Assembly: GCF_006864135.1 (NCBI RefSeq)
Contig: NZ_SADV01000002.1
Location: 310,001-374,000 of the forward strand
Origin: Lysinibacillus sphaericus
GTDB lineage: Bacteria; Bacillota; Bacilli; Bacillales_A; Planococcaceae
Direction: 5' to 3'
DNA: 64,000 nucleotides
Below, in pieces: positions 1 through 10,515 of the stretch; within the stretch, counting starts at the first letter, position 1, and each line of letters starts with the position of its first letter. A program made the position numbers and the translations under genes. The notes under the pieces are model-generated. The model had not been told where the DNA came from and searched no databases. It saw nothing but the letters and a program-made list of their open reading frames with translations.

Positions 1-2554
1 TCGGAATGTTTGTAATTTTACTTAAGAACGGTACTGTACGAGATGAACGCGGGTTAACTTCGATGACAAATACTTCGCCCTGTGAAATTACATATTGAAT
101 GTTCATTAAGCCTACGATGCCAAGACCTTTTGCAAGTCGAGTTGTATAATCCACTAACGTATCTTTTTGCACTTGTGTTAATTTTTGTGGCGGATAGACA
201 GAGATAGAGTCACCAGAGTGAACCCCTGCGCGTTCGATATGCTCCATAATACCTGGAATTAAGACATTTTCACCGTCACAAATGGCATCTACTTCAATTT
301 CTTGACCTGTTAAGTAGCGATCTACTAATACAGGGTGATCAGGTGATGCTTCTACTGCGTTCTCCATATAGTGTTTTAATTCTTCTTGGTTGTAGACGAT
401 TTCCATCGCGCGTCCACCTAGTACGTATGAAGGACGAACTAGTACTGGGAAGCCTAGTCGATCACTAATAGCAAGTGCTTCCTCCGTAGATACAGCTGTT
501 TCACCTTGTGGCTGTGGAATGTCCAAGTCACGTAATGCTTGCTCGAATTTATCTCGGTTTTCTGCACGGTCGATATCTTCAAGCGTTGTACCTAGGATTT
601 TCACCCCATTGGCAACTAATTTATCAGCTAGATTAATAGCTGTTTGACCACCGAATTGTACAACTACTCCAATTGGTTGCTCAAGGTCGATAATATGCAT
701 AACATCTTCGATTGTTAGTGGCTCAAAGTATAATTTATCTGAAACCGAGAAGTCAGTAGATACTGTTTCTGGATTCGAGTTAATAATAATTGCTTCGTAG
801 CCCGCTTCTTGAATTGCCCATACTGAATGTACTGTTGCGTAATCGAATTCAACCCCTTGACCAATGCGGATTGGACCAGAACCAAGTACAACAACTGACG
901 GCTTATCTGATTTAATCGATTCGTTCTCATCTTCATATGTGCCATAGAAGTATGGTGTTTCAGATTCAAACTCGGCTGCACATGTATCAACCATTTTATA
1001 TACAGGAATAATGCCATTTTCTTTACGATATGCATATACTTCTTCTGGTGTTGTTGCCCAAAGCTCGGCAACTTTCTTATCTGCAAAGCCTAGACGTTTT
1101 GCTGTACGTAACACATCTTTATCGTTTTTATGGTCAGCAAGTGTTTGCTCCATATCTACGATGTTTTTGAATTTATTTAAGAAGAATAAGTCAATGGCAG
1201 ACCATTCATGGATTTGCTCAATTGTTACACCGCGACGCAGTGCTTCACCGATGAAGAATAGACGCTCGTCACCTGCTTTGCGAATACGTTTTTCGATCCA
1301 AGAATCAGTGTTCTCTTCTGCATGTTTCAGCTCTAAGTGAACTTGGCCTGTTTCAAGTGAGCGCACTGCTTTAAGCATAGCTTCCTCAAATGTACGACCA
1401 AGTGCCATTACTTCACCAGTCGCTTTCATTTGTGTACCAAGATTACGCTTTGCTGATTCGAATTTATCGAACGGCCAACGTGGAATTTTCGCCACGATGT
1501 AGTCTAGAGCTGGCTCGAAGCAAGCATACGTAGAACCTGTTACAGGGTTTTTGATTTCATCTAATGTTAAACCAACTGCGATTTTTGCTGCTAGCTTTGC
1601 AATTGGATAGCCTGTTGCTTTTGATGCTAACGCTGATGAACGTGATACACGAGGGTTTACTTCGATTACATAGTAATTAAAGCTATATGGATCAAGTGCT
1701 AACTGTACGTTACAGCCACCTTCAATTTTTAGTGCTCGGATAATATCTAATGAAATATTACGTAGCATTTGGTTTTCTCGATCTGAAAGTGTTTGTGTAG
1801 GTGCCACTACGATAGAGTCACCTGTATGAATACCAACTGGGTCAACGTTTTCCATGTTACATACAACGATAGCGTTGTCGGCAGCATCACGCATTACCTC
1901 ATATTCGATTTCTTTATAACCAGCGATTGATTTTTCTAGTAAACATTGTGTTACTGGAGAATATTTTAGACCTGATGTCACGATCTCCTCTAAATCTTGA
2001 TCGTTGTAGCAAATACCGCCGCCTGTACCGCCTAGTGTGAAGGCAGGGCGAACGATTACTGGGTAACCAATTTTCGCTACAAAGTTTTTCGCTTCATCTA
2101 AGTTATGAATAATATCTGATTCAGGTACTGGAGCACCTAGCTCATACATTAAATTACGGAATAGATCGCGGTCTTCTGCTTTATGAATCGCTTCTAATTT
2201 TGTACCAAGAATTTCAATATCTAGCTCATCTAGAATTCCTGATTTATCTAATTCAATGGCCATATTTAAACCAGTTTGACCACCAAGTGTTGGTAGGATA
2301 GCATCTGGACGCTCTTTACGTAAAATACGTGAAACAAACTCCAGTGTAATTGGCTCAATATATACTTTGTCGGCAATTTCTGTATCTGTCATTATTGTTG
2401 CAGGGTTTGAGTTTATTAAAATAACGCGATAGCCTTCTTCTTTTAAAGAAAGACAAGCTTGTGTTCCTGCGTAGTCAAATTCTGCTGCTTGTCCGATCAC
2501 GATTGGACCTGATCCGATTACTAAAATAGTTTCAATATCTGTACGTTTAGGCAT
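1..2554 (-). CDS. carB: Carbamoyl-phosphate synthase large subunit (partial, 3' end beyond window)
   Basis: CarB uses ammonia delivered by CarA, bicarbonate and two ATP to make carbamoyl phosphate in the cytoplasm. About 851 codons are visible from the ATG at 2554; the family is usually about 1070 aa, so roughly 220 C-terminal residues lie outside the window. The N-terminus reads [20 protein letters not shown], the classic start of the first synthetase half. Both ATP-grasp halves are represented: the second starts with a similar [17 protein letters not shown] segment and continues through [13 protein letters not shown]-type residues near the edge. Its start overlaps the end of carA by 8 nt, implying translational coupling in the pyr operon. 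Identity is secure; completeness cannot be judged. Confidence 0.97.
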   Translation of the reverse strand, partial: MPKRTDIETILVIGSGPIVIGQAAEFDYAGTQACLSLKEEGYRVILINSNPATIMTDTEIADKVYIEPITLEFVSRILRKERPDAILPTLGGQTGLNMAIELDKSGILDELDIEILGTKLEAIHKAEDRDLFRNLMYELGAPVPESDIIHNLDEAKNFVAKIGYPVIVRPAFTLGGTGGGICYNDQDLEEIVTSGLKYSPVTQCLLEKSIAGYKEIEYEVMRDAADNAIVVCNMENVDPVGIHTGDSIVVAPTQTLSDRENQMLRNISLDIIRALKIEGGCNVQLALDPYSFNYYVIEVNPRVSRSSALASKATGYPIAKLAAKIAVGLTLDEIKNPVTGSTYACFEPALDYIVAKIPRWPFDKFESAKRNLGTQMKATGEVMALGRTFEEAMLKAVRSLETGQVHLELKHAEENTDSWIEKRIRKAGDERLFFIGEALRRGVTIEQIHEWSAIDLFFLNKFKNIVDMEQTLADHKNDKDVLRTAKRLGFADKKVAELWATTPEEVYAYRKENGIIPVYKMVDTCAAEFESETPYFYGTYEDENESIKSDKPSVVVLGSGPIRIGQGVEFDYATVHSVWAIQEAGYEAIIINSNPETVSTDFSVSDKLYFEPLTIEDVMHIIDLEQPIGVVVQFGGQTAINLADKLVANGVKILGTTLEDIDRAENRDKFEQALRDLDIPQPQGETAVSTEEALAISDRLGFPVLVRPSYVLGGRAMEIVYNQEELKHYMENAVEASPDHPVLVDRYLTGQEIEVDAICDGENVLIPGIMEHIERAGVHSGDSISVYPPQKLTQVQKDTLVDYTTRLAKGLGIVGLMNIQYVISQGEVFVIEVNPRSSRTVPFLSKITNIP

Positions 2555-3647
2555 GTTGTTTCCCCTTCCCTGCTTCTACTTCCATCATTTCGATAAATTC
2601 ATCAAATAGGTGATTTGAATCCTCTGGACCCGGTGATGCTTCTGGGTGATATTGCACCGTGAAGATTGGATATTTCTTGTGACGTACACCCTCACAAGTA
2701 CTATCATTTAATGCGATATGCGTTATTTCTAAATCTGTATCTTTTAATGAATCGATGTCTATCGCATAACCATGGTTTTGAGATGTTAAATCTGTACGAC
2801 CAGTGCGTAAATCTTTTACCGGATGGTTACCACCTCGGTGACCGAATGGTAATTTAAAGCTTTGTGCACCACATGCCAGCGAGAAGATTTGGTGACCTAA
2901 GCAAATACCGAACATTGGCACTTTTCCGATTAAATTGCGTACAGTTTCAATGCCCTCTACTACGTCTTGAGGGTTACCTGGACCGTTTGACAGCATAATG
3001 CCATCTGGATGCCACGCTAAAATTTCTTCTGCCGGTGTATTGTAAGGGACTACAAGTACATCGCAATCACGTTTGTTTAATTCACGAAGAATACCGTGCT
3101 TCATACCGTAATCAATTAATACTACTCGTTTGCCACGACCTGGTGATGGATAGGCTGCTTTCGGTGATACTTCACGAACATGATGTGTAATCGCTGGTGT
3201 TGCCTGTAATTTTGCTACGACTTCATCCACATTCACTTCTTCATCAGCCGCTGTTAAAATAGCCTTTACTGACCCTTTACTGCGAATAATGCGTGTTAAT
3301 TTTCGTGTATCAATTCCTTCAATCCCCGGAATATCCTTTGCAGTTAAATACTCATCTACCGTTAAATCACAACGGAAGTTTGAAGGTGTTTTTGCTAATT
3401 CACGAACTACAAATCCACGAATAGCTGGTGTGATCGATTCAAAGTCATCACGGTTAATACCGTAATTCCCGATTAAAGGGTAAGTTAACGTTACGATTTG
3501 TCCGTAGAATGAAGGATCTGAAATTGTTTCCTGATAACCTGTCATTCCTGTTGTGAATACAACCTCACCTTGCGAAGCTCGCTCACTACCGAACGCTGTG
3601 CCTGTAAATACTGTGCCATCTTCTAAAATAAGTAAACGTTTTTTCAT
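2547..3647 (-). CDS. carA: Carbamoyl-phosphate synthase small subunit (glutaminase)
   Basis: 366 aa, the usual length for CarA. It hydrolyses glutamine and channels ammonia to CarB. The N-terminal CPSase small-chain domain ([13 protein letters not shown]) is followed by a class I glutamine amidotransferase domain. The nucleophile elbow MFGICLGHQ (about residue 245) and the [10 protein letters not shown] segment (about 335) supply the Cys-His-Glu triad. Its ATG overlaps the pyrC stop by one base (TAATG), and its end overlaps carB by 8 nt, so the three are coupled. A GGAGG ribosome site lies just upstream, inside pyrC. Being in the pyr operon, it is expected to respond to the PyrR attenuators upstream. 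Confidence 0.97.
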   Translation of the reverse strand: MKKRLLILEDGTVFTGTAFGSERASQGEVVFTTGMTGYQETISDPSFYGQIVTLTYPLIGNYGINRDDFESITPAIRGFVVRELAKTPSNFRCDLTVDEYLTAKDIPGIEGIDTRKLTRIIRSKGSVKAILTAADEEVNVDEVVAKLQATPAITHHVREVSPKAAYPSPGRGKRVVLIDYGMKHGILRELNKRDCDVLVVPYNTPAEEILAWHPDGIMLSNGPGNPQDVVEGIETVRNLIGKVPMFGICLGHQIFSLACGAQSFKLPFGHRGGNHPVKDLRTGRTDLTSQNHGYAIDIDSLKDTDLEITHIALNDSTCEGVRHKKYPIFTVQYHPEASPGPEDSNHLFDEFIEMMEVEAGKGKQHA

Positions 3648-4924
3648 TACTCTGCCTCCTGGTATACGATATTGCCTTCAAAAATTGTTAGGACCGGCCA
3701 CCCTTTTGCAACCCAACCATTGAATGGTGTATTGCGTCCTTTTGATACAAAGCCCTCTGCATCAATTGTTTGCTCTTTTTTTAAATCAATTAAAATCATA
3801 TCTGCCGAAGCACCAACTTCTAATGTGCCATATGGTAGATCAAAAATTTGAGCTGCCTTGACAGACATCCAGTCAATCAACTGTTTTAACGACCATTTCC
3901 CTGTTTCTACAAACTGCGTGTAAAGCAGTGGGAATGCTGTTTCAAAGCCTACAATGCCAAATGGTGCACCAACCATACCACAGCATTTTTCTTCTACTGT
4001 ATGTGGAGCATGGTCTGTAGCGATACAATCGATTGTGCCGTCTAGCATGGCTGTGTGCAGTGAGTCTTTATCATCTGCTCCACGTAATGGAGGATTCATT
4101 TTCCAGTTCGCATCATCTGATGGGATATCCATTTCTTCAAGTAATAAATGATGTGGGCAAACTTCTGCAGTGACACGAATACCCGCTGCCTTCGCGTCAC
4201 GTACTGCACGTACAGATTCCTTCGTAGATACGTGACATACGTGGTAGCGTGCTCCAGCTGCTTCTGCCAGTAGAACATCTCGTGCAATTTGAACAGATTC
4301 ACAAATCGATGGAATTCCTGGTAAACCAAGCTCTTGATTACGCTTCCCTTCATGCATCACCCCATCGTAAATTAATGAGTTATCTTCGCAGTGTGCTACA
4401 ACTACCATATCGTGCTGTGCGGCATCCTTCATTTGCTCATACATTGTGGATGCAAGCTGGATACCAACACCATCGTCTGAAAATGCGACAGCCCCATGTG
4501 CTTTTAATTCTTCAATACTTGTACGAACCTCACCTGAGATATCTTTTGTTAATGAGCCATATGGAAGTACTCGAATAACTGCGCTTTCTTTAATAAGACC
4601 GTTAATCAACTGCATATTTTCTACTGAATCTGGCACTGGTTTTGTATTTGGCATCGCACAAATTGTTGTAAAGCCACCTTTTGCTGCTGATGCTGACCCT
4701 GTAGCAATTGTTTCTTTATGTTCAAAGCCCGGCTCACGTAAATGTGTGTGAACATCGACAAAGCCTGGTGCAACAACTAAACCATTTCCTTCGATTATTT
4801 CTGCGCCTACTACATTGACGTTTTGACCTATTGCCGTAATTTTGCCATCCGCCATAGCGATATTCACTGTTTGTAACTCGCCTTGTTCATTTAGCATTTG
4901 TACATTTTGAAGAACCTTTGTCAT
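3647..4924 (-). CDS. pyrC: Dihydroorotase
   Basis: 425 aa, typical of the class I (Bacillus-type) dihydroorotases. The enzyme cyclises N-carbamoyl-aspartate to dihydroorotate, the third step of UMP synthesis. The metal-binding HTHLREP motif is at residues 59-65, and a conserved ATDHAPHT segment lies near residue 303. The gene sits one base after pyrB and overlaps carA by one base, in the order pyrB-pyrC-carA known from Bacillus. Nothing unusual is seen in the reading frame. Confidence 0.97.
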   Translation of the reverse strand: MTKVLQNVQMLNEQGELQTVNIAMADGKITAIGQNVNVVGAEIIEGNGLVVAPGFVDVHTHLREPGFEHKETIATGSASAAKGGFTTICAMPNTKPVPDSVENMQLINGLIKESAVIRVLPYGSLTKDISGEVRTSIEELKAHGAVAFSDDGVGIQLASTMYEQMKDAAQHDMVVVAHCEDNSLIYDGVMHEGKRNQELGLPGIPSICESVQIARDVLLAEAAGARYHVCHVSTKESVRAVRDAKAAGIRVTAEVCPHHLLLEEMDIPSDDANWKMNPPLRGADDKDSLHTAMLDGTIDCIATDHAPHTVEEKCCGMVGAPFGIVGFETAFPLLYTQFVETGKWSLKQLIDWMSVKAAQIFDLPYGTLEVGASADMILIDLKKEQTIDAEGFVSKGRNTPFNGWVAKGWPVLTIFEGNIVYQEAE

Positions 4925-4925
4925 G

Positions 4926-5804
4926 TTACTCTCTCCCCTTTAATATTGTTTCAACAATAGCCATCCGTGTATAGACACCATTACGAACCTGCTCGAAAAT
5001 TCTAGAACGCTCGCATTCTACTAGCTCTGACGCAATTTCTACATCACGATTGACCGGTGCTGGATGCATAATAATTGCTTTTTCTTTCATTTGTTTCTCA
5101 CGTTCAATTGTTAAACCGTACTCTTCATGATAGCTCTCTTTTGAGAAGCTTTTATTTACCTTATGGCGTTCATGCTGTACACGAAGTAACATAATCACAT
5201 CGCTTATTTCGATTAAATCATCCCAAGAATGATGTGCTTCAAAACTGCCTTGCCACTCTTCTGGACAAAGGAAATGAACATTTGCCCCTAAGCGCTGTAA
5301 CGCTAATGCATTCGATTTCGCTACACGGCTATGGCATATATCTCCAGCAATTGTCACATTCAACCCTTCAAAAGAACCAAACTCTTTTTTGATCGTATAA
5401 AGATCTAATAATGATTGAGACGGATGCTGACCAGTGCCGTCACCTCCATTAATGATCGACACATTGATATCTTCAAGTAGTTCATTGTAATACGCATCTT
5501 CCTTTGCGCGAATGACTACTGCATCCATGCCAATCATTTCTAGCGTCTTTACCGTATCGTACAATGTCTCCCCTTTAGAGACGCTCGAAAAGCTTCCATC
5601 AAATGGGATAACGATACAACCAACTTTGCGCTCTGCCATTTCAAAGCTTGTTTTCGTGCGTGTACTTGGTTCAAAAAATAAATTTGCGACGTTGTATGGG
5701 CGAGATAATGATGAAGTTTCACCATTCTCAAAAGCTTGCGCACGATCTAGAATGTGGTTAATTTCTTCAATTGTTAAATGTTCCATCGATAATAAGTTTT
5801 TCAT
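4926..5804 (-). CDS. pyrB: Aspartate carbamoyltransferase catalytic subunit
   Basis: About 292 aa; condenses carbamoyl phosphate with aspartate. The carbamoyl-phosphate loop STRTKTSFE is near residue 50 and HPAPVNRD near residue 245, both diagnostic. There is no regulatory-chain gene next to it, as in other Bacillales. Two consecutive ATG codons are available (5807 and 5804); the second is better spaced from the GGAGG site, so it is preferred. The gene is preceded by a 390-nt leader that contains a PyrR attenuator and a family A repeat, so its expression should be shut down when UMP is abundant. Confidence 0.96.
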   Translation of the reverse strand: MKNLLSMEHLTIEEINHILDRAQAFENGETSSLSRPYNVANLFFEPSTRTKTSFEMAERKVGCIVIPFDGSFSSVSKGETLYDTVKTLEMIGMDAVVIRAKEDAYYNELLEDINVSIINGGDGTGQHPSQSLLDLYTIKKEFGSFEGLNVTIAGDICHSRVAKSNALALQRLGANVHFLCPEEWQGSFEAHHSWDDLIEISDVIMLLRVQHERHKVNKSFSKESYHEEYGLTIEREKQMKEKAIIMHPAPVNRDVEIASELVECERSRIFEQVRNGVYTRMAIVETILKGRE

Positions 5805-5861
5805 CATGTACCTCCATTGGGTTGTGTTTCATGAACGTTATGTATAACTAACGTTTTATAA

Positions 5862-6060
5862 AATCAATTTCGCCTTGGCGTAATTGCGTCCGGATCTTGA
5901 ATTGTGCTCAAGCCTGCACGATGCAGGTCAGTTAGCCGTTTTCGCAGGATGCGAAGGTTTTAGGCTAACATCCTTTATTCATTCCTTTCAAAATCCGTGA
6001 CATCCGCCGGAGGCTTTATCTTCATTCATCTCACCTTCAGAGGTGGGATGAATGAAGATA
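5862..6060 (+). repeat. Family A intergenic repeat, copy A1
   Basis: It begins with an imperfect palindrome (AATTTCGCC / GGCGTAATT), then GCGTCCGGA, then the shared core hairpin at 5931-5969 (GTTAGCC ... TTCGC-AGGAT-GCGAA ... TTTTA-GGCTAAC), then GTGACATCCGCCGGAGGC. It ends with a long hairpin at 6018-6060 (ATCTTCATTCATC paired with GATGAATGAAGAT). It lies between the PyrR attenuator terminator and pyrB and would be transcribed antisense to its listed orientation. Confidence 0.85.
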
Positions 6061-6185
6061 ATAAAAGCCTCGTTGATGTCATCAACGAGGCATAAGGAGG
6101 CGCGACAAACTACAGCAGGATACACTCCTACTTTTAGCCTGTCTACAACTTCCCTTTTTTTGCCTCTCTGGACAATTCATTAAAA
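6060..6185 (-). promoter_or_regulatory. PyrR-dependent attenuator between pyrP and pyrB
   Basis: Read on the minus strand, the RNA has the PyrR recognition sequence TCCAGAGAGGCA (6161-6172) near its 5' end. A perfect terminator hairpin follows at 6067-6091 (GCCTCGTTGAT / ATCAACGAGGC) with a T-rich tail. This is the arrangement of Bacillus pyr attenuators, where UMP-loaded PyrR stabilises an anti-antiterminator so that the terminator forms. Assignment rests on motif and position. Confidence 0.92.
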
Positions 6186-6192
6186 GGTACTT

Positions 6193-7503
6193 CTATGAAT
6201 CTTTATTTTGATTGTACGGTACTGGTATTTCCGCTTCTTTTTTACCTGGTAGGATAGCATTTAAAAGAACACCGATAATCGCTGCTAATGCCATACCTTC
6301 GATACTTAGTGATTCTGAAATAACGAACTTCGCACCACCGATGCCAATGACTAAAATAACAGAGGCGATGACCAAGTTACGACTATTTCCAAAGTCGATA
6401 TGATTATCAACTAACATTCGTAATCCACTTGCTGCAATGATACCGAAAAGCAAGATGGAAACCCCACCAAGTACAGCTGTTGGAATCGTTGCAATCACTG
6501 CCATTGCTTTCCCGAAGAATGATAGTAAAATGGCTACGACTGCTGCACCTGCAATGACATACACACTGTAAACACGTGTGATAGCAAGAACACCGATATT
6601 TTCACCGTAAGTTGTTTTCGGTGGACCACCGATTAATGAACTTATAAATGTTCCAATTCCATCACCTAAAAGTGAACGGTGTAAGCCTGGCTCTTTAATA
6701 TAATCTCGATTAACAACTTTCCCTAATACTAATTGGTGACCAATATGCTCTGAAATAGTTACGATAACGATTGGCACCATTGTTAGTAGTAGCTTAGTTG
6801 TGATTTCAAAGTTATAGTGAACACCTGGGATTAAAAAATCAGGCTTTGCAAAGAAATCTGCTTTGGCAATTGGTGAATAATCTACAATTCCGATCATCAT
6901 TGAGTAAATATATCCCACGATTAAGCCAATTAAGATTGGCATTGTGCTTAAAATGCCTCTAAAGAAAATCGTGAAAATAATAGCTGTAAATAATGTCACT
7001 AACGCTGCTGAGAAGTGTAAAAAGCTATATTTACCATCTACATTCATCGCCATACTTACCGCTGTCCCTGATAGCCCAAGACCAATTACCATAATGACAG
7101 GTCCTACTACAATCGGCGGTAAAATTTTCATTATCCATTTGTAGCCGCTTTTCCAGATGATTAGGGATACGATTCCATATGTAATCCCGACTGCCATTGC
7201 ACCAATCATCGCATGACCTGGATTTACACTTGAACCATCTTTATTTAAACCACCTGCGGCAAGTAAAATTGGAGCGATAAAAGCAAAGGATGAACCTAAA
7301 TATGCTGGCACTTGAAATTTCGTAATTAATAAGAAGAACAGTGTAGCAATTCCACTTGTTAAAAGGGCAATCGCTGGACTAAGACCAACCAACTGAGGAA
7401 CTAAGATCGTTGACCCAAACATGGCAAACATGTGCTGGAAACTTAATGTCACTAGTTGGACTGGGGTCGGTTTATCTTTAATATCTAATACTGCATTTGA
7501 CAT
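6193..7503 (-). CDS. pyrP: Uracil permease
   Basis: 436 aa with about a dozen hydrophobic membrane segments, a nucleobase-cation symporter-2 family member. The N-terminal region TPVQLVTLSFQHMFAMFGST and the following VPQLVGLSPAIALLTSG are hallmarks of UraA/PyrP. It imports uracil for salvage. It lies 20 nt after pyrR, so unlike B. subtilis there is no room for an attenuator between the two genes. The next regulatory element comes only after pyrP. A GAGGAAA ribosome site precedes the ATG. Confidence 0.95.
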   Translation of the reverse strand: MSNAVLDIKDKPTPVQLVTLSFQHMFAMFGSTILVPQLVGLSPAIALLTSGIATLFFLLITKFQVPAYLGSSFAFIAPILLAAGGLNKDGSSVNPGHAMIGAMAVGITYGIVSLIIWKSGYKWIMKILPPIVVGPVIMVIGLGLSGTAVSMAMNVDGKYSFLHFSAALVTLFTAIIFTIFFRGILSTMPILIGLIVGYIYSMMIGIVDYSPIAKADFFAKPDFLIPGVHYNFEITTKLLLTMVPIVIVTISEHIGHQLVLGKVVNRDYIKEPGLHRSLLGDGIGTFISSLIGGPPKTTYGENIGVLAITRVYSVYVIAGAAVVAILLSFFGKAMAVIATIPTAVLGGVSILLFGIIAASGLRMLVDNHIDFGNSRNLVIASVILVIGIGGAKFVISESLSIEGMALAAIIGVLLNAILPGKKEAEIPVPYNQNKDS

Positions 7504-7523
7504 AAGGTTTCCTCACTTTATAG

Positions 7524-8245
<722 letters not shown>

Positions 8246-8281
8246 GTGAATATTTAGTTAAGTTGTTCATTCACTTTCGTT

Positions 8282-8310
8282 AGTATAGACCTTCTTTTAC
8301 TATACGTCAA
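8282..8310 (-). promoter_or_regulatory. Sigma-A promoter of the pyr operon
   Basis: Minus-strand TTGACG (8305-8310) and TATACT (8282-8287) are separated by exactly 17 bp, close to consensus. The -35 box overlaps the end of rluD. The predicted start is near 8275, just upstream of the PyrR attenuator. Confidence 0.85.
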
Positions 8311-9218
8311 TGCCTATTTCTTAAATCATTTAATAATTGTTCATAATCAGCAGGAATTGGTGCTTCAAACTGCAAATATTCACCTGATGTAGGATGATCA
8401 AAACCTAATACACCCGCGTGTAATACTTGTCCACCAAAGTCGATTGTCTTTTTCGGTCCATATTTCGGGTCACCAACAAGTGGGAATCCAATATAATTCA
8501 TATGCACACGAATCTGATGAGTTCGTCCCGTTTCTAAGCGACATTCTACAAGCGTGTATTCACCAAAGCGTTCGATAACTTGGAAGTGAGTTACTGCATG
8601 CTTCCCTTTATCGACAACTGCTTGTTTTTGACGATCTTTTTGATCGCGACCAATCGGTGCATCAATAGTGCCTTTGTCATGTGCAATGTGCCCGTGAACT
8701 AGCGCAGTATATTTACGTGTCACTGTTTTATTGACTAGCTGATTCACTAACGATACATGAGCTGCATCATTTTTAGCAACCATTAATAATCCTGATGTAT
8801 CTTTATCGATACGGTGAACAATTCCTGGTCGCATGATACCATTAATGCCCGATAAATCCTTGCAATGATACATTAAGCCGTTTACAAGCGTACCCTTTAA
8901 ATGTCCAGGTGCTGGATGGACAACCATGCCCTTTGGTTTATTCACAACAAGGACATCTGCATCTTCATAAACAATATCAATGTCTAAGTTTTCAGCAATA
9001 ACATCTAATGGCTCTGCTTCGGGTACATCAATCTCTATAATATCCCCTATTTTCACCTTATACTTCGCCTTAACAGTCTCTCCATTTACTTTGACAATAC
9101 CCTCAGTAATCCAATTCCCGATCTGTGTACGCGACCACTCTGATTGCACACCCGAAAGCGCCTTATCAATGCGCTCTCCCTGTTGTTGTTCTTCCATTGT
9201 ATATGATACTTGCGTCAT
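8307..9218 (-). CDS. rluD: 23S rRNA pseudouridine synthase, RluD family (YlyB-like)
   Basis: 303 aa. An N-terminal S4 RNA-binding domain (about residues 12-75) is followed by the RluA/RluD catalytic domain. The catalytic motif HRIDKDTSGLLMVAKN, with its Asp, lies near residue 135-150, and the later GRTHQIRVHM segment is family-typical. It modifies uridines in 23S rRNA. Its start overlaps the lspA stop by 4 nt, as in Bacillus (lspA-ylyB), so the two are co-transcribed. The exact target uridines cannot be read from sequence. Confidence 0.92.
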   Translation of the reverse strand: MTQVSYTMEEQQQGERIDKALSGVQSEWSRTQIGNWITEGIVKVNGETVKAKYKVKIGDIIEIDVPEAEPLDVIAENLDIDIVYEDADVLVVNKPKGMVVHPAPGHLKGTLVNGLMYHCKDLSGINGIMRPGIVHRIDKDTSGLLMVAKNDAAHVSLVNQLVNKTVTRKYTALVHGHIAHDKGTIDAPIGRDQKDRQKQAVVDKGKHAVTHFQVIERFGEYTLVECRLETGRTHQIRVHMNYIGFPLVGDPKYGPKKTIDFGGQVLHAGVLGFDHPTSGEYLQFEAPIPADYEQLLNDLRNRH

Positions 9219-9694
9219 TCTTTCACCTGTTTCTTTCCTTTTTTATCTTCAACGATTAAGCCAATCATTAATATCACTACCGCCATTGTTAAAGCAGCAT
9301 CTGCAATATTGAAGATTGGGAAATCATAATTAATTACTGGAATTAAGACATTTACAAAATCGACCACTTCACCTCTAAAGATACGGTCAATAAAATTACC
9401 TACAGCTCCACCTAATAAAAACATTAAGCCTACTTGAAAAATAGGTTTACCTTTAGCCTCTTTATGATAAAAGTACAGGATCGCACAAATAACGCCTATC
9501 GTGACAATGCTAAATAACCACATTTGTCCTTCTAACATTCCCCATGCCGCTCCTCTATTTCGATGAGACAATATCCCAAACCACGGATCCCATACTGAAA
9601 TTCGTTCGCCAAACTCCATATTTTTCACAATTAGCCATTTTGTCCATTGATCTAAAATAACTACGAATGCGGCCAATCCATAATATTTATACAC
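9215..9694 (-). CDS. lspA: Lipoprotein signal peptidase (SPase II)
   Basis: About 159 aa with four hydrophobic membrane segments. It cleaves the signal peptide from prolipoproteins after diacylglyceryl modification. The catalytic aspartates are seen in NFIDRIFRGEVVDF and FNIADAAL, and an NRGAAWGM segment is also conserved. Two GTG codons are possible starts (9700 and 9694). The GGAGG site lies only 2-3 nt before the first but at a normal distance from the second, so 9694 is preferred. It overlaps rluD by 4 nt. Confidence 0.95.
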   Translation of the reverse strand: MYKYYGLAAFVVILDQWTKWLIVKNMEFGERISVWDPWFGILSHRNRGAAWGMLEGQMWLFSIVTIGVICAILYFYHKEAKGKPIFQVGLMFLLGGAVGNFIDRIFRGEVVDFVNVLIPVINYDFPIFNIADAALTMAVVILMIGLIVEDKKGKKQVKE

Positions 9695-9795
9695 AGACAC
9701 TCCTCCGTTCGCTCAACGTCTAACCTATTCTACCATAACAGCCCATCTCAGAATAACTAATATAGCATGAAAATATGGATCAATACCATTGTGTG

Positions 9796-9833
9796 GAGGG
9801 ATTTTCGTTCCTACTGGGCGCTTTCCTGCGGAT
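9796..9833 (+). repeat. Family B repeat fragment, copy B1
   Basis: A short stretch resembling the left end of family B (GATTTTCGTTCCTACTGGGC, then GCTTTCC). It lies directly upstream of the 21-bp repeat array. No right end is seen, so it is a remnant. Confidence 0.55.
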
Positions 9834-9849
9834 ATTTGGTGTGCTGTCC

Positions 9850-10417
9850 GTCGCTTTGGCTCTTCTTTCCGTCGTTTCGCCGTCGCTTTGGCTACTCTAT
9901 CCACGAATTTGGCTACTCTATCCGTCGTTACGACTCTTCTTTCCGTCGCTCTGGATTTCATCCGTCGCTTTGACCTTTCCTTCCGTCGCTTCGGCTCTTC
10001 TTTCCGTCGCTCTGGTTTTCATCCGTCATTCCGGCTCTTATTTCCATCGCTTTGGCCTTTCTATCCGTCATTCCAACTCTTATTTCTGTCGCTTTAGCCT
10101 TTCTATCCGTCGCTTCGACTCTTCTTTCCGTCGCTCTGGTTTTTACGTCGTTTCAGCTCTTCTTTCCGTCACTTACGTCTTTCTATCCGTCGCTTTGGCT
10201 ACTCTATCCACGACTTTGACCATTCTATCCACGACTTTGGCTGCTCTATCCGTCGTTTCCGTCGTTTCGGCTCTTCTTTCCGTCGCTCTGGTTTTCATCC
10301 GTCGCTTTGACCTTTCCTTCCGTCGTTTCAGCTCTTCTTTCCGTCGCTTTGAACTCTCTATCCGTCGCTTCTTCTGTTCTTTCCGTCGCTTTGATTTTCA
10401 TCCTTCGCTCTCGGCCT
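9850..10417. repeat. Array of about 27 degenerate 21-bp tandem repeats
   Basis: From 9850 the plus strand repeats a unit that begins GTCGCTTTGG and ends TCTTCTTTCC (21 nt). Some units are 19-nt variants (GTCGCTCTGGTTTTCATCC), and a few carry ACGACTTTGG or other changes. Because 21 is a multiple of three and the unit lacks stops, plus-strand frames stay open for long stretches. The translations are heptad-like and low in complexity and have no ribosome site, so a gene is not called. The array lies between ileS and lspA, downstream of the ileS terminator. Confidence 0.9.
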
Positions 10418-10419
10418 CC

Positions 10420-10462
10420 AAAAAAAAACGCAAGCCCCCATTACTAAGGAGACTTGCGTTAT
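10420..10462 (-). terminator. Rho-independent terminator after ileS
   Basis: On the minus strand AACGCAAG and CTTGCGTT pair around a loop of about 18 nt, followed by a run of eight or more T. It lies about 55 nt past the ileS stop. Confidence 0.85.
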
Positions 10463-10515
10463 TCATTACATAGAATGTAGATTCTTATTTTTAGTTTGCA
10501 TTACTATTGCTTATT

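Noticed and set aside
715-1340. ORFs of 109-123 codons within the first 2.5 kb
   Set aside because: Shadow frames of carB, which is open across the whole stretch.
9850-10417. CRISPR array
   Set aside because: Units are contiguous 21-mers without spacers of unique sequence, and no cas gene is nearby.
9775-10473. Long plus-strand open frames of up to 232 codons in the 21-bp array, and a 78-codon minus-strand frame
   Set aside because: They follow from a stop-free repeat whose length is a multiple of three. There is no ribosome site at the starts, and composition is extremely biased.
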